A DNA stretch of 64,000 nucleotides, from assembly GCA_023014485.1 (NCBI GenBank), contig JAJOZX010005615.1:200001-264000 (forward strand), read 5' to 3'. The notes under the pieces are model-generated. The model had not been told where the DNA came from. It saw nothing but the letters and a program-made list of their open reading frames with translations, and did no database searches. How positions within the stretch are numbered: position 1 is the first letter of the stretch; each line of letters opens with the position of its first letter. The position numbers and the translations under genes were made by a program. Below are positions 34,786-45,690 of this stretch, piece after piece. This stretch comes from Bathynomus jamesi (lineage: Eukaryota > Arthropoda > Malacostraca > Isopoda > Cirolanidae).

Positions 34786-35179
34786 GGTACTTGTGGGTTA
34801 TCTGTCGCCACTTTTTAATATTTTTTTATTTATTTATTTTTATATATTAAGAGAAGAGGATTCTTTATACTGTACGGCATTGACGATTGGTTAGGTTAAG
34901 TCGTGCTAGTTTGGTTAAATACCGTTTTATTTAACCAAACTAGCACGACTTAACCTAACCAATCGTCAATGCCGTAAGGTATAAAGAATCCTCTTCTCTT
35001 AATATATAAAAATAACTAAATAAAAAAAATATTAAAAAGTTTTTATTTAACCAAACTAGCACGACTTAACCTAACCAATCGTCAATGCCGTACAGTATAA
35101 AGAATCCTCTTCTCTTAATATATAAAAATAAATAAATAAAAAAATATTAAAAAGTGGCGACAGATAACCCACAAGTACC
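34786..35179. mobile_element. Foldback element with one duplicated arm, 8-bp duplication
   Basis: The left arm (34786 to about 34930) starts GGTACTTGTGGGTTATCTGT. The right arm ends in the reverse complement. Between them is an additional, partial copy of the right arm (about 34932-35039) lacking its outer 35-40 bases. Exact flanks TATTTTTT lie at 34778-34785 and 35180-35187. No coding. Confidence 0.85.
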
Positions 35180-35391
35180 TATTTTTTATTTTGTTGATTT
35201 TTAACATTCTTAAAATTTGGTACTATAAATTAAAATAATTTACATTTATTGATGTAATTTTTAATTAAATGTAAATATTTTTAACTGGGAAGTTGGTAAT
35301 TCTAATCATTATTAATTAAAATTATACAGGGTGTCCCACAAGTCCGGCATCATAGGAAAAATAAAAAAAAAGGCAAAACAAAAGCTTTTAT

Positions 35392-36749
35392 TTACAGAAC
35401 GTGCTCAATATGGCCACCATTGTTTTCAATACACAAATTCAGACGTGATACCCAGTCAGCAAGCACACGGTGAATGATGTCAGGAGTAATGGTGTTACAT
35501 GCCCCAATAATGCGCTGCCGCAAATGTTCAACACTCCTAATTTTCTCTGCGTATACCAGCGCTTTCAAGTGGCCCCAGAGATAAAAATCTAGTGGCGTGA
35601 GATCCGGGCTTCTAGCTGGCCATTCCACAGGCCCTCCACGTCCTATCCAATGACCAGGGAATTGTTGGTACAGGTATTCCCTTACTTGGGTGCTGTAATG
35701 TGCAGGAGCGCTGTCTTGCTGGAACCATGTTGGGAAATTTCCTTCTTCGTTCAAGACACTGAGAAATGCTTCTTCCTTGAGCATACGTAGGTAGGTGCCT
35801 CCAGTGACATGTTCATCGAAAAAGAGGGGGCCTATGATGCGATCCTTCCAAATGCCACACAATACCATCACCCGAGATGCACCTTGTTCCTTTGAAGAGG
35901 TATACCAGCAGGCCTGGATTAACCATTAAGCAAAATAAGCACGTGCTTAGGGCACCAAGGGAAGGGGGCACCACAGAGTTTTAATAAAATAAAATTAATA
36001 AATAAAATTAAAAAACAGGTTATATTTAATATAGTTGTGGGGTCTGGCCTGGGGGATGGCCTGGAAGAAAACTGAATTTTTAATCTATTATTTCACATTC
36101 AGCACTTATTGAGTCTTAATGTCTTGTCAGTTAGACAATGGAAGGGTCGAGGGGGAACCATTGTTGGGCTGTGCTTAGGGCATCAGTTGGCCTTAATCCG
36201 GCCCTGTATACCAGTGAGGGTTGTTTTGAGACCAGTAGCCGGTGTTCTGTCGATTTACCTCACCATTTCCATAAAAAACAGCCTCGTCACTGAACAGAAT
36301 GGTGGACGGGAAATTGGCATCCCGAGCATATTGTTCCGTAGCCCATTCACAAAATTCCATCCGCCGGTCGGGATCATCTTCGCTTAATTTCTGTAGGATC
36401 TGAAGTTTATATGGATGCCATTTGTGAGCCTGAAGAATGCGATGGATGCTACTTTTCGCAATCCTGTCTCGGCGGATAATCGCCGAAGAGACTTATTGGG
36501 ACTTCTGTTAAAATGAGCCAGGATAGCAGTCGCTGTATCATCGTCAGTGGACCTCCTTGAAGGTCCACTGCGTGGTTTATATTCTATGGATCCTGTTTCC
36601 TTAAACTTTGCAACAAGTCTGCTAACACAACTCTGTGTTATTGGCTCGCGGTCTGGATGCAGTCTGTTAAATTCAGCAGCGGCCTCTCTTTGACTCCGAT
36701 TTCCTATGAGTAGAATTATCTGGATTCGTTCTTCCTTGCTCACAGACAT
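35392..36749 (-). pseudogene. Mariner transposase, near full length but broken
   Basis: The gene cuts and pastes mariner DNA. On the minus strand it starts MSVSKEERIQIILLIGN at 36749. The DNA-binding half includes SCVSRLVAKFKETGSI and KPRSGPSRRST. A frameshift near 36450 follows. The catalytic core has LFSDEAVFYGNG (first Asp, near 36295), QQDSAPAHY (second Asp, near 35730) and SPDLTPLDFYLWG (third Asp, near 35610), fitting a DD34D mariner. The MITE at 35909-36206 sits between the first and second catalytic blocks. The C-terminal half (35392-35871) is uninterrupted. Confidence 0.85.
35909..36206. mobile_element. hAT MITE, relative of the 50868-54938 hAT (copy 1)
   Basis: The 298-bp element runs from CAGGCCTGGATTAACC to TTAATCCGGCCCTG. 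Exact 8-bp flanks TATACCAG lie at 35901-35908 and 36207-36214. Its ends match the termini of the hAT at 50868-54938, and the copy at 39649-39945 is the same element in opposite orientation. Confidence 0.9.
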
Positions 36750-36849
36750 TATGGCCTGTAGCAAGAGAAAAATATGAATTATGGTTTGTAGAAATAGAAA
36801 AATATGAATTTCTCCTATGATGCCGGACTTATGAGACACCCTGTAGTTA

Positions 36850-37240
36850 TCAACACTTATAGACAGTATATGCTAGGTGTAGTGTATATATAATGCACCT
36901 TTGATTGAGTGAGTGATTGTAAAGTAAATAATTACTTAGAAATTGAAAAGGTTGTAAAACTTATATTCACTTACAAATATTTGAATACAAAACTTGTTTT
37001 CGAAAACTACAGTAAATGGGACAGAAAAAATTATTTTTTGTTTTTAAAGCATTTTTTTCTTTTTCATTCGTAAATTAAAAAAGTGCAGATTAAATTAAGA
37101 TGTAAAATAAATTTGTTCTCGTCAGATTTTCTTTTATTATTTTCTTCACGACAGGCCTTACCAAGGCAGGAGTGAGCAGTGCGGCCGCCCAGGGGGCGCC
37201 AAATTGTTGGTTTTAGAGCTGCACATAAAATGAAATTTGG
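36850..37240. other. Intergenic, no gene seen
   Basis: AT-rich, apart from a GC-richer patch at 37155-37205 (GCGGCCGCCCAGGGGGCGCC) that resembles an old hAT-derived end. Confidence 0.35.
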
Positions 37241-37675
37241 ATTTTTAATTAATTATCTATTATGTATTATGCATTAATTATGTATTATGTATTGTTCATG
37301 TATTATGCATTAATTATGTATTATGCATTAATTATGTATTGTTCATGTATTATGCATTAATTATGTATTATGTATTGTTTATGTATTATGCATTAATTAT
37401 GTATTATGTATTGTTTATGAGTAGTATGGGTGCAAAAGGAGAGCGTGCAATGCAATTGCAAATGTTGATCAATGTTTCAAAGGAAATGTTGCAAGAGGCT
37501 ATACAACAAGGGGGAGTGGGAGTGTTGCAGGAGGTTATGCAACAAGGGGTTATACAACTATGGGGGGGGTTATCCCCCAAGTTGCAATGAACTCCCCCAG
37601 CTTGCTGGGGGAGACCTCTTTGGGGGAGAAGTTGGGACGGCTTCACCCTCCAAAGGGGTATACCTAACCTAAGAG
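37240..37675. repeat. Minisatellites and an 18-base palindrome
   Basis: A minisatellite based on TTATGTATTATGCATTAA runs to about 37415. A second tandem family, with units containing GTTGCAAGAGGCTATACAAC, follows at about 37480-37560. A perfect CCCCCAGC-TT-GCTGGGGG palindrome lies at 37594-37611. Open frames in this region follow the repeat units and are not credible genes. Confidence 0.7.
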
Positions 37676-37679
37676 AGAG

Positions 37680-38340
37680 AGAGAGAGGAGGAGAGAGGAG
37701 TGTTCGCTTGGCAGGAGCCAAGCACATATTGTGACTTCATCCCAGCGCTTGTTGTCTTATAAGCCCCTAATCAGCCAGTTGGCGTAGAAGCCAGTGCCTC
37801 TAGGCATTATCAGCCAGTTGGCGCAGTGTACACTTCGTTTGGACAAATGCACGTACACTCTCGCCTATACGCCCATAAAATATCACACACACACAACTAT
37901 ATGCGCGATTATATGCGCCGGGTTCGAGACCCGGTGACTGCGCGTCCTTCCACGGTTTAGATAAATAGGAACCCTGGGTATCCTAGTGGTTGCTGGTTAA
38001 GCTGTAGGTCTAAGGTGGAGTGTAAACATCCTTCCACACAAATTGGTGGTAGATAAATGGGAAACCAGGGTATCCTAGTGGCTAATACGCAGGGCTCCCC
38101 GTTAAACTGTATTGCAAGACGCGGTCATGTTTGTCTGTTTATCTGTTTGTTTATTTCCCCCCTCTCTCTCAATATATATTTATTATATATATATTTTTAT
38201 ATATATTTCCCCGTTAAACAGTAGTTCTATGGTGGATTGTGAACACCCTTCCACGGCTGGTAGATAAATGGAAACTCTGTGTATCCTAGTGGTTGTTGGT
38301 TAAGCTGTAGGTCTAAGGTGGAGTGTAAAGCTTGACCTCG
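37680..38340 (+). repeat. Degenerate SINE-like units
   Basis: Three imperfect copies of a unit with TAGATAAATGG..A, then GTATCCTAGTGG, lie near 37960, 38050 and 38265. Together with GGGTTCGAGACCCGGTGACT near 37919 they carry A-box and B-box patterns of tRNA-derived SINEs. No complete tRNA fold can be drawn. Confidence 0.5.
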
Positions 38341-38815
38341 TCAGAATGAACAATTCGGGCTGAAGCCATCGAAAGCAAAGGAGAGCCTATATATGTACAG
38401 TTCTGGAAAAAAGTTAATCTAAAAAATTCAGAAAACTATAAAAATTGGTACAAGAAGTGTGCACAAAAGATCCAAAATTTATAATTAGCAATCACGTCAA
38501 TTGCATTAACTCTCACTCTCTCTCATTCTCTCTCTCTCGGGCTAACTTGAATTGGATATTAAGGTCTTTTTCATCTGTAACTTCTCCAAATTAAAAATAA
38601 AACAGACAAATGATACACATAGCATTAAAATGAAGGTGAAAATGTACAGCACAAATGAATACGTATAAAGGAAATATGGAGATAAAGGAGAGAAATGAGG
38701 AAAAGAAGAAAGGCAAAGGCGATATAAACAAAAACCTACCTAAACAAATCCTCATTAAACGATGTAAATAGCTGAAAAATAGGACATAAATATTTATGGA
38801 AAAAAAAATATATAT

Positions 38816-38874
<59 letters not shown>

Positions 38875-39379
38875 AGTATATTAAACATCGTTCTGAAAAT
38901 TGTGGAGTTTAGTGGCGATAGTTTGGCGGAAGTGATAATAGATAATATCGATTTTAAAATTCCAATAAATAAACTTCTTTTCGCAGGAGTTTATTTCGAG
39001 CTCATAAACTTTGAGGGTTAATGAACGCATCCACCACCCATCTCTGTTACTTTTTTAAAATTTATTTTACGAGATTGTATCGTGCGCTAGCTCAGGACAC
39101 CATAAACTTTACAACTACGATCGTTCACGGCCACTTAACTTTTAAAAATTATCTTCCAGTTTCTGACGAATTATTTTTCAGAGGAAATAATAAATATTCC
39201 GAATCTATTTTAGATGGGGTACAAATTTATTTTCCAACCTCGTTAAGCCCCTCATATAATTGGAAGTTTATTATATGTTCAAATCTCCCTTCCCCCACCC
39301 TTCTCAGTGGCGCCCCAGAATACAAGATTTATTTCCAAACAAAGCGATTCTCTCTCTCTACGAATGGGTATATCTGACA
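38341..39379. other. Intergenic; (TA)n at 38829-38870
   Basis: No supportable gene. A CA/TA compound microsatellite lies at about 38816-38872. The CT-rich stretch near 38520-38590 resembles 1375-1500. Confidence 0.45.
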
Positions 39380-39399
39380 CGCCCCATATTTCACAGGAA

Positions 39400-39590
39400 A
39401 GCCAATCACAAACCAGTGGGTGGATCCCCAGGACCTCTGGTTGGTTGACGGCATCACTCACACGTTGTGGCCCATCCAATTTTCACCGATAGCCAATAGG
39501 AAACTCGCGAATCGGGTATTGTGGGATGTTCACAATTACGACCAGTCTATAAAAGGGGGCATTTTCATCACAGGCTTCCAATTCAGTTGT
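39400..39590 (+). promoter_or_regulatory. Candidate polymerase II promoter: three CCAAT boxes, TATA box, initiator
   Basis: CCAAT boxes lie at 39402-39406, 39476-39480 and 39493-39497. A strong TATA box, TATAAAAG, lies at 39548-39555. Candidate initiators are TTCCAATT (around 39580) and TCAGTT (39583-39588), 30-37 bases downstream. The first ATG (39624) follows about 40 bases later. The arrangement is what a compact arthropod core promoter looks like. Confidence 0.6.
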
Positions 39591-39648
39591 TTTTATCGAA
39601 CAGTGCTTTTGAAATACCTCGCCATGAGCCAATCGCCGCAGCTCTACC

Positions 39649-39945
39649 CAGGGCCGGATAAAGGCCAACTGATGCCCTAAGCATGCCCAACAATGGTTCC
39701 CCCTCGACCCTTCCATTGTCTAACTGACAAGACATTAAGACTCAATAAGTGCTGAATGTGAGATAATAGATTAAAAATTCAGTTTTCTTCCAGGCCATCC
39801 CACAGGCCAGACCCCACAACTATATTAAATATAACCTGTTTTTTAATTTTATTTATTAATTTTATTTTATTAAAACTCTGTGGTGCCCCCTTCCCTTGGT
39901 GCCCTAAGCACGTGCTTATTTTGCTTAATGGTTAATCCAGGCCTG
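39649..39945. mobile_element. hAT MITE (copy 2), inside the candidate first exon
   Basis: The 297-bp element runs from CAGGGCCGGATAAAGGCC to TTAATCCAGGCCTG. Exact flanks GCTCTACC lie at 39641-39648 and 39946-39953. It is the reverse-oriented sister of 35909-36206. Confidence 0.9.
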
Positions 39946-40233
39946 GCTCTACCTCTCTCTGGATTTGTTTGAAGACGGGGATGCATCATCGCTGTCTACA
40001 ATTTATCTTTTCACCGCTGTAGACCAGAATGAACTTCTATCCATGCAGAGTGTTGCAGAAATTTCTGAAGGCGTGAACGATTTTCCCGCTAACGACTTCA
40101 CAGAGATGTAAGTAATTACGTAATAATTTGATTATATACAACGTTTCATTCATTGCAAGTATTATAATTTTTAAAAATCGTAATAAAACGATGTGAAAGG
40201 ATATCAGCCCAGAGGTCGAGGCTCGGTCTCTAC

Positions 40234-40234
<1 letters not shown>

Positions 40235-40275
<41 letters not shown>

Positions 40276-40339
40276 GGTTTTGGTGAAAAACAATAGATTC
40301 TTAATTAATGTCCATTCTCTGTCGCCTTCGTGATTATTT

Positions 40340-40402
<63 letters not shown>
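40235..40402. repeat. (TA)n/(TG)n microsatellites
   Basis: TA then TG runs at about 40235-40275, and a longer TA run at about 40343-40402. Between them is a segment (CTTAATTAATGTCCATTCTC) that recurs at about 42405. Confidence 0.85.
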
Positions 40403-40404
<2 letters not shown>

Positions 40405-41000
40405 CGGACAAATGAGACGTTTGCAATCATCTTTGCAACTTTCAGCAACATGCCGTCAACAATGCAATATAACTCATCAAACCAAACTCAACAAAGATGA
40501 CGTCATACCAAGCGAACAAAAGATGACGTCACAGTGCGGGAACCTCAAGATGAGCGTCGCAGTGCTTTCGCTCTTCGAAGGCAATCAGTGACCCACGAGC
40601 TACCACCATGTGAACGTCATTCGTGCAAGGCCCCATTGGCCTTTTAATATCACTCAATTAACTTTATATGTATAAAGAATCTAGCAATCTGTCGCGCGTT
40701 ATTAATTGTCATATTGTAAGCATCAATTCAAGTGTACACATTACCACTATTTACAATGTAAACAATCAACAATTCAGTCTCATTCTTAAATCATTCGAAT
40801 CAATTTATTTTGTATTAAAATAAACGGAAGAAAACTGAATCTATCATCAACCTAATTAATAACTTAATTAATAACATTATTTGATCTGCAAAGATCTGGT
40901 GACCTCAGCCTAAGCATTTATCATTAACAATCAATCATTATCAATCAATTAACCATTATCATCTTTATTATTATAGTGCTATAAACCTTACCCTATAAAT
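40403..41000 (+). repeat. LTR-like segment with two CRE sites
   Basis: The part at 40403-40640 holds two perfect TGACGTCA palindromes (40498-40505 and 40524-40531), as in viral or LTR promoters that use CREB/ATF factors. The part at 40641-40999 is AT-rich, contains AATAAA, and has GATCTGGTGACCTCAGCC near 40890, resembling an LTR/primer-binding junction. The second part is repeated at 41432-41800. No gag or pol is readable between them. Confidence 0.4.
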
Positions 41001-41431
41001 TGGTGTAACTCTGGAGTGACTCGAACTTATTTTACGTTATTTATTCACAGTAATCCTTGTGCTTAGCTATTACTGACCATTTCATTTTCTGCAGCCATAT
41101 CAAATAATTTCTATGTACATACGGTATTCATAAATTCAGTGAAATTAATTAGGCCTACTTGCAAACAGTGATATTCGTTTCGCGCGGTACTTTATTAACT
41201 AATGCCGTACTGCCTCGCAGTCATGTGCCGCGGCACAATCACCGCAACTTTCAAATTCCTGAGTGCGTCCCCCTGAGTCGAGTCTCACTGCCTCCTGACG
41301 GCAGGGGCGCGGCGACCCCTTGGAGAAGCCACCACTGGCATTGGGTCCTGCTCCGCCGTCAAACGGATCGTGGAGAGACTCACCGAGCATCTCAGGATAA
41401 CACTCAAATCCCTCCCAGCGCTGCAGTCAGT
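41001..41431. other. Segment between the two LTR-like repeats
   Basis: The left half is AT-rich. The right half (41200-41430) is GC-richer and contains VKRIVERLTEHLRITLKSL in one plus-strand frame, which could be the beginning of a retroelement gag. That is too short to be sure. Confidence 0.3.
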
Positions 41432-41793
41432 CTTTTAATATCACTCAATTAACTTTATATGTATAAAGAATCTATCAATCTGTCGCGCGTTATTAATTGT
41501 CATATTGTAAGCATCAATTCAAGTGTACACATTACCAGTATTTACAATGTAAACAATCAACAATTCAGTCGCATTCTTAAATCATTGAATCAATTTATTT
41601 TGTAGTAAAATAAACGGAAGAAAACTGAATCTATCAATCAACCTAATTAATAACTTAATTAATAACATTATTTGATCTGCAAAGATCTAGTGACCTCAGC
41701 CTAAGCATTTATCATTAACAATCAATCATTATCAATCAATTAACCATTATCAATTAACCATTATCATCTTTATTATTATAGTGCTAAAAACCT

Positions 41794-41800
<7 letters not shown>
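41432..41800 (+). repeat. Second copy of the 360-bp LTR-like repeat
   Basis: Nearly identical to 40641-40999, starting CTTTTAATATCACTCAATTA and including the AATAAA and GATCT.GTGACCTCAGCC motifs. It differs by a few substitutions and by a duplicated CAATTAACCATTAT unit near 41735. Confidence 0.85.
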
Positions 41801-41801
<1 letters not shown>

Positions 41802-41839
<38 letters not shown>

Positions 41840-42358
41840 GGTGTGGTTGTAATAACACACTTCTACTCACATTTTATCGTAATTTACAGAAAGTTCTACA
41901 GATAGGATTTTAGAATTATTAAAAACTTTTGAGAATTGCCTGCGGACCCGAGATCGAGACCCGGTGCAGGCAGACGATACGTAACACACCCCTCTAATCA
42001 ATAACGTTATTTAGACAGCGAAATTTATTAATTGAAAGTGAAATTTTATTACACGCATGTTACTGATAAATTTATAGAAAGTTCTACAGTAGGATTTTAG
42101 AAATATTAAAATCTTTTAAGATTACACGGTGCTTACTTTTGAAACATGTCAGGATATCTGCTTTGTGACTATAATTTACCAGGTATCCTAATCATCATTT
42201 TCTCTTATTGGAACTCTTTACTTAAACTTTAATTTAATTTAAATTTGGACGTATATGTCAACAACCCGATGTGTAGTACACTCAGCTAATCTTCCTTTTG
42301 AACTGTAAATTAGTGTACTTGTAACGCCTTGCAGCTATCTCTCTCTCTCTTTCTCTTC

Positions 42359-42405
<47 letters not shown>

Positions 42406-42530
42406 TTAATTAATGTCCATTCTCTGTCGCCTTCGTGATTATATATTTACGTGATTATATATTTTCGTGATTATATAATTTCGTGATTATATATTTACGG
42501 TGTGGTTGTAATAACACACTTCTATTTATC
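41802..42530. repeat. Microsatellites and short duplicated segments
   Basis: (TA)n lies at about 41802-41836 and 42365-42402. ACGGTGTGGTTGTAATAACA occurs at about 41838 and 42498. A 16-19-base CGTGATTATATATTT unit is repeated four times at about 42434-42500. A tRNA T-arm-like GATCGAGACCCGGTGCAGGC lies near 41953. All of this is inside the intron of the candidate gene at 39624-42848. Confidence 0.6.
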
Positions 42531-43007
42531 GTAAATGTTTCATTAGCGGGTATCCTCAATTATAGCCTAGTTTGTATTAGCACTGAGCTATGATTTTTGA
42601 ACACAATTCGATTTATGAAAAAATGGACTTTAATTAAAAAGAATCAGTATGAACTAATCATGTTAATTTCTCGTTAAAGGACCGATACCAAAATCGAACA
42701 TGTTATAGCAACTTTTCGTTTTGATGAAAGGGGACTAAATGACTTGGATATTTTACCGCGTAGCCCGCCCATGGGCCTGAATACAGTAGTCGAAGTATTA
42801 GCTTACATCCGGTCCAACGAATGCCAGGTCATCGATGAACTAATGTAATTTTTTTGGGGGTTAAGACCAAAACACATTGTATTTTCATTTGATTTATTAA
42901 ATGGTAGAAAACATGTACAAAGCGGCTTACACAACTAGCGTCCATTAAATAATCCTTAATGGAGACATTTTACAGTTATAAATATATATACACCCTTAGA
43001 ATATATA

Positions 43008-43413
43008 CAGGGTGTCCCATAAGTCTGGAACCATAGGGTAAAATAAGTAATTCATGTTTTTCCGTTTATGCAAGTGCCCATGATGTCTTTGAGTAAGGAA
43101 GAACGCATCCAGTAATTCTGCTCGGAGGAAGTCGGAGTCAGAGGGAAGTCGCTGAGGTATTTTAGAGATTGCATCTGGACCGCGCGCCGATAACACACAG
43201 CTGTGTCGGCAAACTTGTAGCAAAGTTCAGGGAAACGGGATCCATAGGAGATAAACCACGCAGTGGACCTTCAACGACATCCATCGACGATGATACAGCC
43301 GCTACCATCCTCGCTCGTTTCCGTTTCACAAATAGTCCCTAAAAGTCTCTTTGGCATTTTTATTGCCGTTTTTATCATTTTTCCCTATGGTTCCAGACTT
43401 ACGGGACACCCTG
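43008..43413 (+). mobile_element. Mariner-derived MITE
   Basis: The 406-bp element runs from CAGGGTGTCCCATAAGTCTG to its inverted counterpart. TA lies at 43006-43007 and 43414-43415. Inside, broken plus-strand frames give LSKEERIQ near 43091 and GPSTTSIDDDTAATILARFR near 43265, matching the N-terminal region of the mariner at 35327-36843. It is an internally deleted relative. Confidence 0.85.
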
Positions 43414-43469
43414 TATATACAAATATATATACACCTTTACACAATATAGTTACAAATATATAAACACCT

Positions 43470-43954
43470 TTACACAACACAATGAGTGCGAACATATGGG
43501 AACCTTTTTTTTATTTGTCTGCATACCGTTTCATCATTCATTTTAGTGTCGCACAAATCTAATAATTTTAAAAAATTTATAAATCCCTTCCCACGTGACA
43601 TGTGCAGGTGAAATGAAAGGCAATACATGCCACAAGTATTACTAAAATATCTTGGAGGCGGTAAGGATTACAGACAATTTCATGGACATGTATCTGTTCG
43701 ATAAATTTTACAATAACAGGGTCACCCCAGGGTTGAGTACCGAGTGAATCAAAATAGTACATTCTTTCCCTATTTTTAAAATAGATTGCAAACCATGAAC
43801 CCCTCACCCCCACAATGTCGGTGTTCACGATAATCCCATACCAATCTCTCGTAGTTGGCAATTTCAATATTTCATTCTTCGCAAACACGCCGATAAATTT
43901 GGAGCGTGTGATTCGGTCACTTTTCATTACTCTCTGGAGTGTATTCGCGTCCAT
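43470..43954 (-). pseudogene. PRO: Polinton cysteine protease (adenain/Ulp1-like), frameshifted
   Basis: In Polintons this protease is thought to mature capsid proteins. The probable start is MDANTLQRVMKSD at 43954, although the frame opens upstream at 44020. WYGIIVNTD is followed by GSWFAIYF, where the family has His (GxHW) as a catalytic residue; here it is Ser. YYFDSLG follows, then NPYRLQ. A one-base frameshift near 43655 puts the catalytic-Cys block, SNTCGMYC, in another frame, where reading continues to a stop at 43470-43472. It is inactive on two counts: shifted frame and lost His. Confidence 0.75.
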
Positions 43955-44039
43955 TTTAAAAGTCTGTGACCACGTTCCTGAAACGTCAACTTCTATTAGA
44001 GCCTGTGATTCGAGGTACACGAGTACCTAATAGGCGCGT

Positions 44040-45233
44040 CTATAGGGTTGGCAAATTCCAACCTGACTGAGATGTTCCCACTCTTGTTGTGGACTTAAGT
44101 GTGTGTTTACAGCAGACAAGTCAGGGGTAATATAATGAATAAAGGTTAAATTCTTCCACAAATTCTTTCTGCGTTACGCCAAACCCAAGCTCGTCACAGG
44201 CGCCGGCATTATGAGCAAGACTACTATAAGCTCTCGCGCAGAGCGGGAACACAGCGTCTGATGAGTAATCAGCAATCATAGGCCCCCCAATGCGACGCCA
44301 TTTACGTATAGAGTTATATTTTTAAGGCCGAAATTCTCGAATTTAAAGGCGCTCTTTTTATATTTTCCATTCGTCGAAGCGTGATCCTGCATTCCAATTA
44401 ATATCCTTTTAGGTAGAACTCCCAGGGCCACGTTTTCTAGCTGCTTCGAGGCCAACCCGGCGGGCACCGTGTATAGTTTGATCTGTACTCTGTTAATTGG
44501 GTATTTTACTGTTGCGTGTATTAAATTTTTTTCAATTTCTACATATTTCGGGAACTTAATTTCACTCGCGTACAGTAAATATTCTCCATGATGTGAATCA
44601 CAACGGGTTTTGCGCCCTCTTCTTGATCAGCCCAGATTTATGATCTCAGGACTCGTGCGGTTGAGCTTTAGTTTCAGGTCGACGCCGTTCATAAGCAGTT
44701 TCTCCTGGAACGTGAAGTCTGTATGAAGACGCCCAAAACACTCGTATATCTTTTTTTAGAATTTTTAAATTTATCCTTTATACTACTTCATCTTTAGTCT
44801 GATAATAGCCCTCGGCGGTTAAAAAGGTGTCCTTCGCTTCTTTTGAAAAGTTGAGGACATTTTCCAGATAGGCTCGTAGGTGATAATACCCGTTCCTGCC
44901 GAGATGTTAACCTGATTTAAATACACCTCACACTGGCTGAATATGGAGTGTAGAAAGTTGGTTTCAGGTATGCAGAGTAACTATCATCGCAGTCCGTTCC
45001 ATCTGAATGGCTATACGCAGTTTAGCGTACATGTGCATGCAGCTCGGGTCAAAAAAGTAAGGGCCTGAGCTGGGTATCACGAATTCTATAGGGGCACTCG
45101 GAACTAATTGTGTTTAATGGGTTAATTGTAATAAAGTCGCTATGCTCAATAGAGACCTGAGTAGGGGCATATCAAAGAGGGACAGTTCCGATTTACAGCA
45201 TTGTGAACTACACGGATGGATGAAACGCGCCAT
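44040..45233 (-). pseudogene. MCP: Polinton major capsid protein (double jelly-roll), broken
   Basis: The probable start is at 45233 (MARFIHPCSSQCCKSEL). PTQVSIEHSDFITINPLNT follows after a frameshift, matching the N-terminal block of Polinton major capsid proteins. Further blocks are FQEKLLMNGVDLKLKLNR (near 44690) and GVLPKRILIGMQDHASTNG (near 44400), then KKSAFKFENFGLKNITLY. The order agrees with the double jelly-roll protein that forms the icosahedral shell in related viruses. There are several frameshifts and stops between the blocks. I recognise it from motif order only. Confidence 0.75.
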
Positions 45234-45383
45234 GACGAGTCAGAAATAGTACCACCTCTCTCGACAACTAGTAATCAGCCTATGATTCGTGAGAGTAGTG
45301 TCCTCAGCTTATATCAGTTAAAAAAATGATCAGCCATAGGCTTCATACGCTTAGAGCACTTCTTTTTTGATGTCCTTTTACGT

Positions 45384-45647
45384 TTAGCGCCACGTGTTGG
45401 TAACCCCTTCTTCCTGACAGCCCTCCTTCCGCCACCACGCATTTTTCTCTTTGCATCTTTGATGATTTTCCCGTGTACGTTTTAAATGTTTTTTTAGAGC
45501 TTCTTTAGGTTTAGTTCCACCCATTATGTCTTCTACCGCGTTAAAACCTGATTGTAACGCCTTCCTCCCGAGGTATCTAGCCCCCTCTTCAACAGTGGGA
45601 CAGCGGTGCGTAGTATGGTTGAAAAAATGGATCCAACCCACTCCCAC
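45384..45647 (-). CDS. Small Polinton virion-type protein
   Basis: An 87-codon uninterrupted frame between the capsid and penton genes. GARYLGRKALQSGFNAVEDI followed by PKEALKKHLKRT matches the short, basic, Ala/Gly-rich protein found beside the capsid gene in many Polintons. The C-terminus is strongly basic (Lys and Arg-rich), as in DNA-binding core proteins. Its function is not established; a virion or DNA-packaging role is inferred from position and composition. It may be slightly truncated at the start. Confidence 0.55.
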   Translation of the reverse strand: MGVGWIHFFNHTTHRCPTVEEGARYLGRKALQSGFNAVEDIMGGTKPKEALKKHLKRTRENHQRCKEKNAWWRKEGCQEEGVTNTWR

Positions 45648-45690
45648 GCTGATATCTCACCCCTCGATAGACTGTGAAAGCCTTCGGTCA

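Larger units (their letters stand above)
35327..36843 (-). mobile_element. Mariner with a hAT MITE inserted
   Basis: Ends CAGGGTGTCCCACAAGTCCG and, read inwards on the other side, CAGGGTGTCTCATAAGTCCG, both continuing GCATCATAGGA. TA flanks lie at 35325-35326 and 36844-36845. Without the 298-bp MITE and its duplication the element is about 1.2 kb, close to full length for mariner. Confidence 0.9.
39624..42848 (+). pseudogene. Candidate two-exon gene, first exon broken by a MITE
   Basis: Exon 1 starts at ATG 39624 and, with the MITE at 39649-39945 and one 8-bp duplication removed, reads MSQSPQLYLSLDLFEDGDAS and on, through VDQNELLSMQSVAEISEGV, to the donor AGAT|GTAAGT at 40107/40108. Exon 2 starts after TTAAAG at 42680 in the matching phase, and reads through ATFRFDERGLNDLDILPRSP and VVEVLAYIRSNECQVIDELM to a stop at 42846-42848. 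An in-frame stop immediately before the acceptor shows that exon 2 can only be entered by splicing. The protein would be about 115 residues, acidic, with no signal peptide or membrane segment and no domain I recognise. As it stands, the MITE introduces an early stop. It could be a host gene, a gene of an unknown element, or a chance pairing; a host or element gene seems likelier given the promoter upstream. Confidence 0.5.

Noticed and set aside
37240..37420. CRISPR-like array
   Set aside because: The repeats are directly tandem with no unique spacers, in a eukaryotic context.
37339..37590. 83-codon frame with Gln/Met repeats
   Set aside because: It follows two minisatellites, so the repeats in the protein reflect DNA repeats.
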